DNA of 32,500 nt from Methanobacterium petrolearium (lineage in GTDB: Archaea > Methanobacteriota > Methanobacteria > Methanobacteriales > Methanobacteriaceae): positions 1 to 32,500 of the forward strand of contig NZ_JAGGKL010000012.1 of assembly GCF_017873625.1 (NCBI RefSeq), given 5' to 3'. Position 1 is the stretch's first letter; every line of letters begins with the position of its first letter. Of this stretch, positions 1-7,680 are shown piece after piece. The notes below the pieces were generated by a model that searched no databases, was not told where the DNA came from, and was given only the letters and a program-made list of their open reading frames with translations. The position numbers and the translations under genes were made by a program.

Positions 1-1
1 C

Positions 2-73
2 GTGCAGAGAACCTACACCCAAACCGTACTAAACATAGTAAAAGAAGACCTCAGTTCAAGTAGAATGCTCTAG
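2..73 (+). CDS. C-terminal end of an unidentified protein (cut by window start)
   Basis: Of the three forward frames at the left edge, the one beginning at base 2 reads as the most protein-like tail, RTYTQTVLNIVKEDL followed by eight more residues and a TAG stop. The other two frames stop at about 63 or 32 and are richer in rare combinations. Nothing of the protein's body is inside the window, so no family can be named. It could also be non-coding sequence that happens to be open. Confidence 0.35.
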   Translation: MQRTYTQTVLNIVKEDLSSSRML

Positions 74-264
74 TAAAGATAATATCCCCATAACCAATTC
101 ACCAACCCCATATATTAAAATACATGGATTAAATCAGGCAAAATTTCACAAAATCAATACCACCACCATAATAAGAGATTATTAAAATTATAAAACAATA
201 TTTACCAATTTAAAAATGGATATTTATCATAATCGTTTTATAGTATCCATTGGAGGTTTTTTGT

Positions 265-1293
265 GTGATTTCACTGGTTAACTCCCCTGAATACGCAAAA
301 CACCAACTTGAAACCCATCCTGAAAATCAGGGGCGACTTGAAGTTCTAATAGATTCACTCCAAAAAGGGGGCCTACTGGATAAACTGGATGTTCACCAAC
401 CATTCCTACCGAATGATGAAGATCTCCTGCTTGTGCACACAAAAGAACATCTCAATCATTTAAAATCATTCACTGAGAGTGGAGGTGGTTATCTTGACTA
501 TGACACCTACGCCTCTCCCCATAGCTACGAAATTGCAAAATTAGCTGCTGGAGGAGCCATTAGAGCCTCAGAACTCACGTTGGGACAAAGTGATTTTGCA
601 TATTCACTGGCACGTCCCCCTGGACACCATGCCACCCCATACCGGGCAATGGGTTTCTGTTTAATCAACAACCTTGCTGTGGCTCTAAAGTATATTAGAA
701 AAAAACATGGAATCAGAAAATTTTTAATATTCGATTTTGACGCCCATTACGGTAATGGAACAGCAGAAATATTTTACCATGACCCCCACGTCCTTTACAT
801 ATCAATACACCAGGATCCCCGGACTATTTTCCCAGGGAAAGGATTTATTAGAGAAACTGGCAGTGGCGCAGGAGAGGGTTTTAATTTGAACATACCTATG
901 CCCCCTGGTTCAAGAACCTCAGACTACATCTATATACTTGAAAAGATCTTAAAACCAGTTTGCAGCCAGTTTAAGGCAGATTTCTATTATTTAGATGTTG
1001 GTTTTGACGGGCACCAGGAAGATCCCCTCTCCAGCCTCAGTTTAGATGATGATTTTTATTCATGGGCTGCCGGTTACATGCAAAAAATAAGTCCAACAAT
1101 GACCCTTATTCTGGAGGGTGGTTACAGTCAGCGTGGTATGGCCCAGTCCAACCTTAAAATGATAAAAGTATTGATGGACAAAAATCTCAATGAAAAAGCG
1201 TTTCAACCTCATGGGAAATCTATAGTAAAAGATGAAACAAAAAAAATATTCAAAGAAATTCAGGATACATTTTCACCATTTTTTATAATTTAA
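265..1293 (+). CDS. Histone-deacetylase-fold amidohydrolase (AcuC/AphA-like)
   Basis: Zinc-dependent deacetylase of the arginase/HDAC fold, 342 residues, covering the whole family length. Visible catalytic features are the RPPGHHA loop with the tandem histidines (about residues 121-122), the DFDAHYGNG metal site (Asp159 and His161), a third metal-ligand candidate in VGFDGH (Asp248), and the LEGGY tyrosine loop (about 287). The start chosen is GTG at 265, because GGAGGT at 252-257 lies seven bases before it; a TTG at 250 is in frame but would overlap that ribosome site. The substrate cannot be read from the sequence: acetyl-lysine proteins, acetylpolyamines and other acetamides are all known in this family. 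The gene stands alone, 68 bases before a DUF2100-type gene. The family assignment is firm and the substrate unknown. Confidence 0.9.
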   Translation: MISLVNSPEYAKHQLETHPENQGRLEVLIDSLQKGGLLDKLDVHQPFLPNDEDLLLVHTKEHLNHLKSFTESGGGYLDYDTYASPHSYEIAKLAAGGAIRASELTLGQSDFAYSLARPPGHHATPYRAMGFCLINNLAVALKYIRKKHGIRKFLIFDFDAHYGNGTAEIFYHDPHVLYISIHQDPRTIFPGKGFIRETGSGAGEGFNLNIPMPPGSRTSDYIYILEKILKPVCSQFKADFYYLDVGFDGHQEDPLSSLSLDDDFYSWAAGYMQKISPTMTLILEGGYSQRGMAQSNLKMIKVLMDKNLNEKAFQPHGKSIVKDETKKIFKEIQDTFSPFFII

Positions 1294-1361
1294 CCTACCA
1301 AATATAAATGTAGAGCCACAAATTAAGGGAAAATAGACAAAATAACACTTGAGGAGATCAT

Positions 1362-2045
1362 ATGAATAAAATCCGGTACCATCAGGCGCAATCCCTTCTG
1401 AAAAAAGCAGGTAAATCAACAAAAAGTACTGAAAAACTTAAAACACCACAGGAAGGTAAAATTGATTCATCTATCTATGGAGAAATTTTAAAAGAGATTA
1501 TTAAAACAGAGGAATTCATTTACTCCAGCCGTCCCACCCATACCTTAGATCAGGAAGATGCAGAAGAATTTTGCAATCATTTGATTGATGTTAGAAATAA
1601 AATTGATTTGATTTTGGTAGAATTTGGCGTTTTAGAGAAAGAAGATGTGGGAGAAGAAGTTAAAAGTCTCTCTCGAGAATTCGTATTTCTCACCAGTAAA
1701 AGTAACTTCAAAAAACTGTTAACCCGTTGGGGGGTGGAACCTCAAAGAATAGTTGTGGCCGGAGTGCCATTAAAAGCAGAAGATATGCGCATATTAAACC
1801 CCAAGATTCCTGAAAGTGCCCTTGAACCAATCAAAAAGAAGATATCCCATGTGAAAAATGATATAGAAAGAAAAATGGGAGAATTAAATACTGAGAAAAT
1901 TGTGGTAGTGGTTGAAAAGGACAAATCAGGGAAAATTCTGGCTAAACGTGCCCAAGATATTTACGGAGCATGTTCAATTGATAAAGATAGTTTAAAAGAC
2001 ATGGATATCCTTGAATTCAAAGAAAACCTTAAAAATTTAGCATAA
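1362..2045 (+). CDS. DUF2100-type conserved methanogen protein
   Basis: A 227-residue soluble, charged protein with no signal peptide, membrane segment or cysteine-rich motif. It has a lysine-rich amino end (1-50), a helical middle (50-110) and a more conserved-looking carboxy half containing FLTSKSNFKKLLTRWGVEP and an IVVAGVPL segment. I recognise this as resembling the uncharacterised DUF2100 family of methanogens, but from memory only. The ATG at 1362 is preceded by GAGGAGATC, a good ribosome site. It ends just before a compact hairpin (2052-2070), which suggests the transcript stops there and that mptA is expressed separately. Function unknown. Confidence 0.7.
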   Translation: MNKIRYHQAQSLLKKAGKSTKSTEKLKTPQEGKIDSSIYGEILKEIIKTEEFIYSSRPTHTLDQEDAEEFCNHLIDVRNKIDLILVEFGVLEKEDVGEEVKSLSREFVFLTSKSNFKKLLTRWGVEPQRIVVAGVPLKAEDMRILNPKIPESALEPIKKKISHVKNDIERKMGELNTEKIVVVVEKDKSGKILAKRAQDIYGACSIDKDSLKDMDILEFKENLKNLA

Positions 2046-2051
2046 TTATCA

Positions 2052-2070
2052 ACTGCCCTCCTAGGGCAGT
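2052..2070 (+). terminator. Perfect hairpin after the DUF2100-type gene
   Basis: ACTGCCCT (2052-2059) and AGGGCAGT (2063-2070) form a perfect 8-base-pair stem around the loop CCT, six bases past the stop codon. No long T-run follows directly, so it may be an RNA 3'-end stabiliser or processing site as much as a terminator. Confidence 0.5.
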
Positions 2071-2146
2071 ACTCCCCTCATGAAAAATATGGAAATCCAA
2101 ATGAAAAATTTAAAAATGCAACATCACCACCATATTAATACAACTC

Positions 2147-2156
2147 TTTTTATATT
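2147..2156 (+). promoter_or_regulatory. Probable TATA box of mptA
   Basis: TTTTTATATT lies about 80 bases before the mptA start. An archaeal transcript would begin roughly 25 bases further on, near 2178, leaving a leader of about 55 bases. Placement is by eye. Confidence 0.4.
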
Positions 2157-2235
2157 CCCTCATCTAAATGACAAAATAGAATAGTTAACATAGTAAAAAA
2201 AAATTTCTCATTTATTGAACTCCGGGGTGAAAAAG

Positions 2236-3192
2236 TTGGAAACACCGTGTTTACCTGATACTCAGGAAAAGTCACCTACTATCCCTGTACACCTTACTAG
2301 AGTAGGGGTTAAAGGGGTTAAAAAGCTCTTAAAGATAGAACGAGATAACAAAAGACCCATTGTTCTTTTACCCACCTTCGATGCTTATGTGGATTTGCCC
2401 AGCACACAGAGGGGAATCCACATGTCACGCAATCCTGAAGCCATAAGTGACGTCTTAGAAGAAGCTGTTGAAAGAAATGCTGTTGAAATCGAGTCACTAT
2501 GTGCTGAAATCGTCAGTTTACTCCTTGAAAAACACAAATATGCCAAGCGAGCCGAAGTAAGTATGAAAAGTGACTTCATGATCATGAAAAAGTCACCAGT
2601 AACCAAGCACAAAACCCAAGAAATGACCAAGATCATGGCAGATGCCATTGGCTACCGAACTGACGAAGGCGTGGTTATCAGAAAGATGATCGGAGCAGAA
2701 GTAATAGGGATGACTGTGTGCCCCTGTGCCCAGGAAACTGTTAAAGAAAGTTCCAAACAAAAGCTCCTGGAATTTCTGGATGAAGAAACCACTGAAAAAG
2801 TTTTAGAAACTGTTACATTCGCATCCCACAACCAACGAGGCAGGGGAAGTATCATGATAGAAGTACCAGCCCAGCAGATAATCAGGGGAGAAAACATCAT
2901 CAAGATCATTGAAGACTCCATGAGTTCATCAGTTTGTGAACTCTTGAAACGTACTGATGAACACGCAGTTGTGGTTCACGCCCACCAGCACCCCATGTTT
3001 GTGGAGGACTGTGTGCGGAACATGATACAAAAGATCGTGCAGGATTTCTCTCACCTGCCAGATGATACTCTGATTACTGTCCAGCAGGTTAACGAGGAAA
3101 GTATTCACCGTCACAATGCATTCGCAGAAAAAGTAGCCACCATGGGTGAACTGAAAGCAGAAATAATCAATGGTCTGGAGGAAACTAATTGA
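2236..3192 (+). CDS. mptA: GTP cyclohydrolase MptA (GTP cyclohydrolase IV)
   Basis: First enzyme of methanopterin biosynthesis in methanogens: a Fe(II)-dependent GTP cyclohydrolase yielding 7,8-dihydroneopterin 2',3'-cyclic phosphate. The product resembles the characterised Methanocaldococcus enzyme over its whole length, with shared blocks such as LTRVGVKGVKKLLK, VLLPTFDAYVDLPS, RGIHMSRNPE, GAEVIGMTVCPCAQ, TFASHNQRGRGS and NEESIHRHNAFAEK. The cysteine of CPCAQ and the histidines of HNQRG and ESIHRH are candidate metal and active-site residues. The start is taken as TTG at 2236, five bases after GGGGTGA (2224-2230); an in-frame TTG at 2215 has no ribosome site. The stop overlaps the start of the next small gene, so the two are translationally coupled. 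Confidence 0.95.
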   Translation: METPCLPDTQEKSPTIPVHLTRVGVKGVKKLLKIERDNKRPIVLLPTFDAYVDLPSTQRGIHMSRNPEAISDVLEEAVERNAVEIESLCAEIVSLLLEKHKYAKRAEVSMKSDFMIMKKSPVTKHKTQEMTKIMADAIGYRTDEGVVIRKMIGAEVIGMTVCPCAQETVKESSKQKLLEFLDEETTEKVLETVTFASHNQRGRGSIMIEVPAQQIIRGENIIKIIEDSMSSSVCELLKRTDEHAVVVHAHQHPMFVEDCVRNMIQKIVQDFSHLPDDTLITVQQVNEESIHRHNAFAEKVATMGELKAEIINGLEETN

Positions 3193-3626
3193 AGACACGT
3201 AAAATCGCCGGGGAAATCATGGGGCAATTAGAAGCCTTTGAAGGATCCAAAGCAGCAATGGACACCACTCAATTACTGATAGTCAGGGGAAGATCGCGCC
3301 AAAGAATAAAACCAGAAGAGCTTGGTCCTACCATCTCCCAGATTTTTAAAACACTAGATGCCAAACAACTGGATATGTACTCTGATGAAACTGCTGACGT
3401 AATCACCATCATGGATGAACAGATCCGTTCCCAGGTGAACATCCAAGGAGAAACCGATATATATGGAATATATCGCCTTAAAGAATCTTTTGAAAATATG
3501 AACTGCCATGCAGATTATGGAATGGGCGTTTTGGATGATGTTGCTGTTTTTATAGTTCTATGGAAAGATAAAAGCGGTGTGGGACCAATGTTTGTTGAAC
3601 TGGTGGTTTCTGCCTTGGAAGCATGA
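3189..3626 (+). CDS. Small conserved methanogen protein coupled to mptA (DUF2120-like)
   Basis: A 145-residue soluble protein starting with TTG inside the mptA stop region (four-base overlap) and served by GGAGG seven bases upstream, at the end of mptA. It contains a TTQLLIVRGRSRQRIKPEEL block, an acidic middle, and an end with GMGVLDDVAVFIVLWKDKSG. There are no membrane segments, and its few cysteines do not form a metal motif. It resembles the methanogen family DUF2120, a recollection I cannot verify here. The tight coupling to mptA suggests a role near pterin synthesis or simple co-regulation. Function unknown. Confidence 0.75.
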   Translation: MKTRKIAGEIMGQLEAFEGSKAAMDTTQLLIVRGRSRQRIKPEELGPTISQIFKTLDAKQLDMYSDETADVITIMDEQIRSQVNIQGETDIYGIYRLKESFENMNCHADYGMGVLDDVAVFIVLWKDKSGVGPMFVELVVSALEA

Positions 3627-3669
3627 AAAACTTCCCACAACTAAAAAAATATGCAATTTACTATACTTT

Positions 3670-3699
3670 TTTATAAAAAAAATAATATCGAACGATATT
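3670..3699 (+). promoter_or_regulatory. cofG promoter with overlapping palindrome
   Basis: TTTATAAA at 3670-3677 is a strong TATA box candidate. Just downstream, AATATCG (3684-3690) and CGATATT (3693-3699) form a perfect 7-base inverted repeat around AA, ending at the predicted transcription start near 3700. A protein bound there would block initiation, so it is a candidate operator. The leader to the cofG ATG would be about 60 bases. Confidence 0.5.
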
Positions 3700-3759
3700 C
3701 AGTTAAAATATCAAATAAAATTCAATTAAATGGAACTTGAGATAACTAAAGGATAAAAA

Positions 3760-4827
3760 ATGTTATCTAAAGAGGAACTGATTTCCCTACTGGGAGTGCA
3801 GGGAAAAGATGTTTTACAATTGATGAAAGAGGCAAATTCACTCCGGGAAAACAACAACATAACCTTTTCTAAAAATGTTTTCCTGCCTTTAACCAACATA
3901 TGTCGAAATGATTGTGGATACTGCACCTTTCGCAGGGATCCTGAAGCTCCTGATGCCACCCTCATCATGCACCCCCAAGAAGTTATGGACATTATCCGCA
4001 AGGCAGATGATTTTGGTTGCAGAGAAGCTCTTTTCACCTTCGGAGAACAGGCCGATTCAACTCCCCAGGTCAAAGATGCCTTGGAAAAGATTGGTTTTGA
4101 GGGAATGCTGGAATACCTCTATCATCTGTGCGAGAGAACCCTTGATGAGACTGATTTGCTGCCACACAGCAATCCTGGTATACTTCAAAAAAATGAGCTT
4201 AAAATGTTAAAGGAAGTTAACGCCTCCATGGGTCTGATGCTGGAGACTACCAGTCAACGATTGATGGAAGGTCCAGCTCACCAGAATAGCCCTGGAAAAG
4301 ATCCCAAATTAAGAATTAAAACCATTGAAAATGCGGGGAAATTAAAAATACCCTTCACAACTGGACTTCTTATTGGTATTGGGGAGAGTGTAGATGAGAG
4401 GGCAGATTCACTCCTCCAGATAAGGAGAATTCAGGACAAATATCATCATATCCAGGAGATCATTATTCAGAATTTCAAACCAAAACCTGGTATTGTAATG
4501 GCTGATTATCCTGAACCATCACTTTTAGATATGATTCGCACAGTTGCAGTTACCAAAATGCTTTTTCCAGAATGTGGAGTGCAGGTCCCCCCTAACCTTA
4601 ACCACAACACAGCACAAATCTTTTTACTGGCTGGTGCAGATGATTGGGGAGGTGTTTCTCCCTTGACAAAGGATTATGTAAATCCAGAATCCCCCTGGCC
4701 AGAGATGGATGAGCTTAAACTCCTTACCGAAGAAATGGGATTCCAGTTAAAAGAAAGATTACCGGTATATGAAAAATATTTAAAAGAAGACTTTTTAAGC
4801 CATACTATACTGGAAAAAATATCCTAA
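3760..4827 (+). CDS. cofG: 7,8-didemethyl-8-hydroxy-5-deazariboflavin synthase, subunit CofG
   Basis: Radical SAM enzyme that, with CofH, makes the deazaflavin ring (FO) of coenzyme F420, the central hydride carrier of methanogenesis. The cluster motif NICRNDCGYC gives C48, C52 and C55 in the standard CX3CX2C spacing. Further CofG hallmarks are LFTFGEQAD, LPHSNPGIL, MGLMLETTS, the FTTGLLIGIGES block and the VPPNLN to WGGVSPLTKDYVNPE carboxy region. Its 355 residues fit the family. The ATG at 3760 follows AAAGGAT. cofH is not in the window. The gene appears to have its own promoter. Confidence 0.96.
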   Translation: MLSKEELISLLGVQGKDVLQLMKEANSLRENNNITFSKNVFLPLTNICRNDCGYCTFRRDPEAPDATLIMHPQEVMDIIRKADDFGCREALFTFGEQADSTPQVKDALEKIGFEGMLEYLYHLCERTLDETDLLPHSNPGILQKNELKMLKEVNASMGLMLETTSQRLMEGPAHQNSPGKDPKLRIKTIENAGKLKIPFTTGLLIGIGESVDERADSLLQIRRIQDKYHHIQEIIIQNFKPKPGIVMADYPEPSLLDMIRTVAVTKMLFPECGVQVPPNLNHNTAQIFLLAGADDWGGVSPLTKDYVNPESPWPEMDELKLLTEEMGFQLKERLPVYEKYLKEDFLSHTILEKIS

Positions 4828-5028
4828 AACAAACTTATAACCAAAATTATTTTATAATTTGACTTATTTTAAATATAACTTATTTTAAATTTGAATTTCA
4901 CCTGAATTTAATGTTAAAACACATGAAACTGAATGTTAAACCATGATTACTGCTTAATATTTAAATACCATTACAACAGATGGTTAAAACCGGATAAGTA
5001 AATATTGGAAGATTTTTTTATAATTCCC

Positions 5029-6837
5029 TCAGGATCTATCTGGGAATGCGATCCTAAATGTGGTTCCTCCCTTAGTCTCATGTTCCAGATTACCCTTAAG
5101 CTGTATAGTTAAAGTCTGGACAATTTGAAGTCCCAATGAATCAGTGCTCCTTATATCAACATCTTCAGGTATTCCCACACCATTATCAGATACTACAAGT
5201 AAATAATTTTCTCCATCTTCTGAAAGATTAATTATAACTTCACCGCTTTTTTTGCCGGGAAATGCATGTTTAAAGCAGTTGGAAAGTAATTCATTCACAA
5301 TGAGTCCCATGGATATGGCAGTGTCGATTTCTAGATTTACCTCTTCACAGTCTAAAATAACATTGATATCATTACTTTTTTCATGATAAAAACCTAAAAG
5401 CATGGCTACCAAACTTTTCAGATACTCTGCAAAGTCAATATGAGCTAAATCCTTAGATTGGTACAGTTTTTCATGGATCAAAGCCATAGACCTGATACGA
5501 TTTTTACTTTCCTGAAACATTTTCAGGATTTCCGGTTCCTGGGTGTACTCAGACTGCAAACTCATGAGACTGGAGATGATCTGCAGATTATTTTTCACCC
5601 TATGATGAATCTCCCTTAAAAGAACCTCTTTTTCATCTAATGATGCCTTTATCAAATTTTCAGCAGCAATCATGTCATTTATGTCAGCAAAAGTAGCCAT
5701 AATGCCCTGAATATCTCCCTCTACATTTAAAAGGGGAGCTGTGGCCATCATAGTGTATATGATCTTATTATCCTTTCTAGCACATTCCAGTTCAACATCA
5801 GATTTCGATTCACCCAAAAGTGCACTGTTAATGGCTTTTTGACATTTTTCCACATTATTTTCGTTTATAAAAGGCAAAGTTTCACTTAAAACTTCGTCTT
5901 TCCCCCAGCCAAAGATGTTTTCGGCTGCCGGGTTCCATAAAGATTTTACTCTACCATCAGGGCACAAATCAACAATAGCAAAAGGGGAAGCATTTATTAT
6001 TGTTTCCAAATAAGTATTTACATCATATAAACGTTCACGACTCTCAATCAAAGCCCTTTCATCATTTTTACGTCGAGTGATGTTCCTGAATATTAGTTGA
6101 ATGGCAAATACCTTTCCTTCCTTCATTATAGGAGCATGGTGCAGTTCAAAATATCTGATGCCCCTATCCCTATCCACTTTAATTTCTATTGGAGTTGTTT
6201 TGTCACCTGCCAGAAAACCATGCATAAAATCTTCATCAAATACAGAATCATTCATCATTGACTTAAAAACATTATTAATATCCTTTCCGATGAAATCATC
6301 CTTTAAAAAACCACTATCTTCCTCTAAACGCTGATTTATATCCTGTACTTTGCCATCGAGATCTAAGACCACCACATAATCTAATGATAGATCAAAAAGT
6401 GTTTTGTACTTCTCTTCACTTTTTGCTAATTCATCCTGGGCCCTTTTCTTCTCCAGATATTCTTCTGCCTCGTTAAGAGCTCTTTTAACTGAATGTCCTA
6501 ATTTTGAAAGATTATGTTTGAGAACATAATCAGTAGCTCCTTTTTTAAGCATTTCCACCGCAAATTCTTCTCCCATCTGCCCACTGACAAAGATAAATGG
6601 AGTTTGTGGAGAAACTTCTTGAGATATGTTCATTGCTGAAATACCATCAAAATGAGGAAGGGAATGATCAGCCAAAATAACATCTGGTTGGAATTTTTTT
6701 AGCTCTCTTCGATATTCGTTTTCTTCTTCCACACGACGAGAAATAAAATTTATGCCATCCCTTTTAAGTTCAGCTTCCATTAACTCCACATCTAAAGGAA
6801 CATCCTCTAAAATTAAAATTCTAATAGAATCTCCCAT
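5029..6837 (-). CDS. Hybrid sensor histidine kinase: receiver-PAS-PAS-HisKA_2-HATPase
   Basis: Soluble signalling kinase of 602 residues with the receiver at the amino end. Receiver (about 5-125): acidic pocket LEDV, phosphoacceptor Asp57 in ILADHSLP, Ser85 and Lys107. PAS domains lie at about 143-260 and 270-390. The H-box REIHHRVKNN places the phosphohistidine at 411, followed by QIISSLMSLQSEY and HEKLYQS, typical of the HisKA_2 family common in Methanobacterium. The HATPase has NELLSN (515-520), DNGVGIP (551-557) and a DSLGLQI lid. No membrane segment or DNA-binding domain is present. GGGGAG precedes the ATG. Likely signal: redox or small ligands through PAS, unknown. It probably phosphorylates the adjacent lone receiver. 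Confidence 0.93.
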   Translation of the reverse strand: MGDSIRILILEDVPLDVELMEAELKRDGINFISRRVEEENEYRRELKKFQPDVILADHSLPHFDGISAMNISQEVSPQTPFIFVSGQMGEEFAVEMLKKGATDYVLKHNLSKLGHSVKRALNEAEEYLEKKRAQDELAKSEEKYKTLFDLSLDYVVVLDLDGKVQDINQRLEEDSGFLKDDFIGKDINNVFKSMMNDSVFDEDFMHGFLAGDKTTPIEIKVDRDRGIRYFELHHAPIMKEGKVFAIQLIFRNITRRKNDERALIESRERLYDVNTYLETIINASPFAIVDLCPDGRVKSLWNPAAENIFGWGKDEVLSETLPFINENNVEKCQKAINSALLGESKSDVELECARKDNKIIYTMMATAPLLNVEGDIQGIMATFADINDMIAAENLIKASLDEKEVLLREIHHRVKNNLQIISSLMSLQSEYTQEPEILKMFQESKNRIRSMALIHEKLYQSKDLAHIDFAEYLKSLVAMLLGFYHEKSNDINVILDCEEVNLEIDTAISMGLIVNELLSNCFKHAFPGKKSGEVIINLSEDGENYLLVVSDNGVGIPEDVDIRSTDSLGLQIVQTLTIQLKGNLEHETKGGTTFRIAFPDRS

Positions 6838-6915
6838 ATGTTCTCCCCACCACGCGTTATTCTCCCCATAATCTAATAAATTTACATGATAAAACTTTAA
6901 ATATCATACAAACCA

Positions 6916-7353
6916 TTATGGTGGCTTGTTTATCAACATCCAATATAATCCCAGAGTAGAAACTGCGTTAATGAAGTTGTCAAATTCAACTGGTTTACCC
7001 ACATAGCTGTTCACACCCAACTTGTAGCTTTCCACAACATCCTGATCCTCTTTTGATGATGTGAGAATCACAACCGGTATTCTGCAAGTGTTTTCATTTG
7101 ACTTTATATTCTTTAAAACTTCAAACCCATCTACTTTAGGCATGCGCAGATCCAGCAGTATCAATCTAGGCAATTCTTCAGGATTCCTCTCAGCAAACTG
7201 ACCTTTTGCATGGATAAAATCCAGTGCTTCTTCCCCATCTTTAACCCAAACCAACTTATTAGCCAAATTATTTCTTTTTAGAGCTCTCATGGTTAATTCA
7301 GCATCGGTAGGATTATCTTCTACCAGCAAAATTTCTAATTCATCGAGATCCAC
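6916..7353 (-). CDS. Single-domain response regulator, Rcp1 type
   Basis: A stand-alone receiver of 145 residues with the acidic pocket VEDN, phosphoacceptor Asp68 in LLDLRMP, Thr98 in ILTSS and Lys120 in GKP. The ending GLYWMLINKPP is typical of the Rcp1 group that pairs with receiver/PAS/phytochrome-like kinases. It has no output domain, so it probably relays phosphate or acts by protein contact. The start is GTG at 7353, because AGGAGGT (7367-7361) lies seven bases before it; a GTG at 7362 overlaps that site. It lies 78 bases upstream of the 602-residue kinase on the same strand and may be co-transcribed. Confidence 0.92.
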   Translation of the reverse strand: MDLDELEILLVEDNPTDAELTMRALKRNNLANKLVWVKDGEEALDFIHAKGQFAERNPEELPRLILLDLRMPKVDGFEVLKNIKSNENTCRIPVVILTSSKEDQDVVESYKLGVNSYVGKPVEFDNFINAVSTLGLYWMLINKPP

Positions 7354-7556
7354 AACCGCCACCTCCTTTTGTCTAAATAAAGTGACGAATCACGGAAAAT
7401 GATCATCTACTCTATTGATTAAAGGAATTTGAAAACTATAGTAACTATTAAATATCCAGTCTAATAATTTTTTGGGAACCTCCCCCTAAAATGAACAACT
7501 CATCCATTATCTTATATTTAAGAATTGCCCTGGTTTAAAAAAATTTAACCATTAAA

Positions 7557-7579
7557 TTGTAAAATTTCATGTTTTACAA
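7557..7579 (-). terminator. Hairpin followed by T-rich tract after the 1004-residue kinase
   Basis: TTGTAAAA (7557-7564) and TTTTACAA (7572-7579) pair perfectly around a 7-base loop. Read on the - strand the hairpin is followed within about 20 bases by a run of seven T, as expected for an archaeal terminator. It lies about 100 bases past the kinase stop. Confidence 0.4.
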
Positions 7580-7604
7580 AAAGTAAATCACTTAAATCTT
7601 ATTT

Positions 7605-7632
7605 ACTGGATTTAAACTTCAAAAAATCCAGT
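7605..7632 (-). repeat. Second perfect inverted repeat downstream of the kinase
   Basis: ACTGGATTT (7605-7613) and AAATCCAGT (7624-7632) are exact reverse complements with a 10-base spacer. It sits between the kinase stop codon and the T-rich hairpin, so it may be part of the 3' untranslated structure. Confidence 0.4.
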
Positions 7633-7680
7633 TTAATTCTGTAACTTGAAATCTATAAATCGGATTTAACTCTTTGTTAA

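Larger units (their letters stand above)
7354..7680 (-). other. Gene-free stretch with two hairpins
   Basis: Between the 1004-residue kinase and the lone receiver. It holds two perfect inverted repeats, listed separately, and AT-rich sequence that presumably contains the receiver's promoter. I see no open reading frame with a ribosome site apart from that of the downstream gene. Confidence 0.6.

Noticed and set aside
2215..2235. Upstream TTG as start of mptA.
   Set aside because: The ribosome site GGGGTGA lies downstream of it, and known MptA amino ends fit the later TTG.
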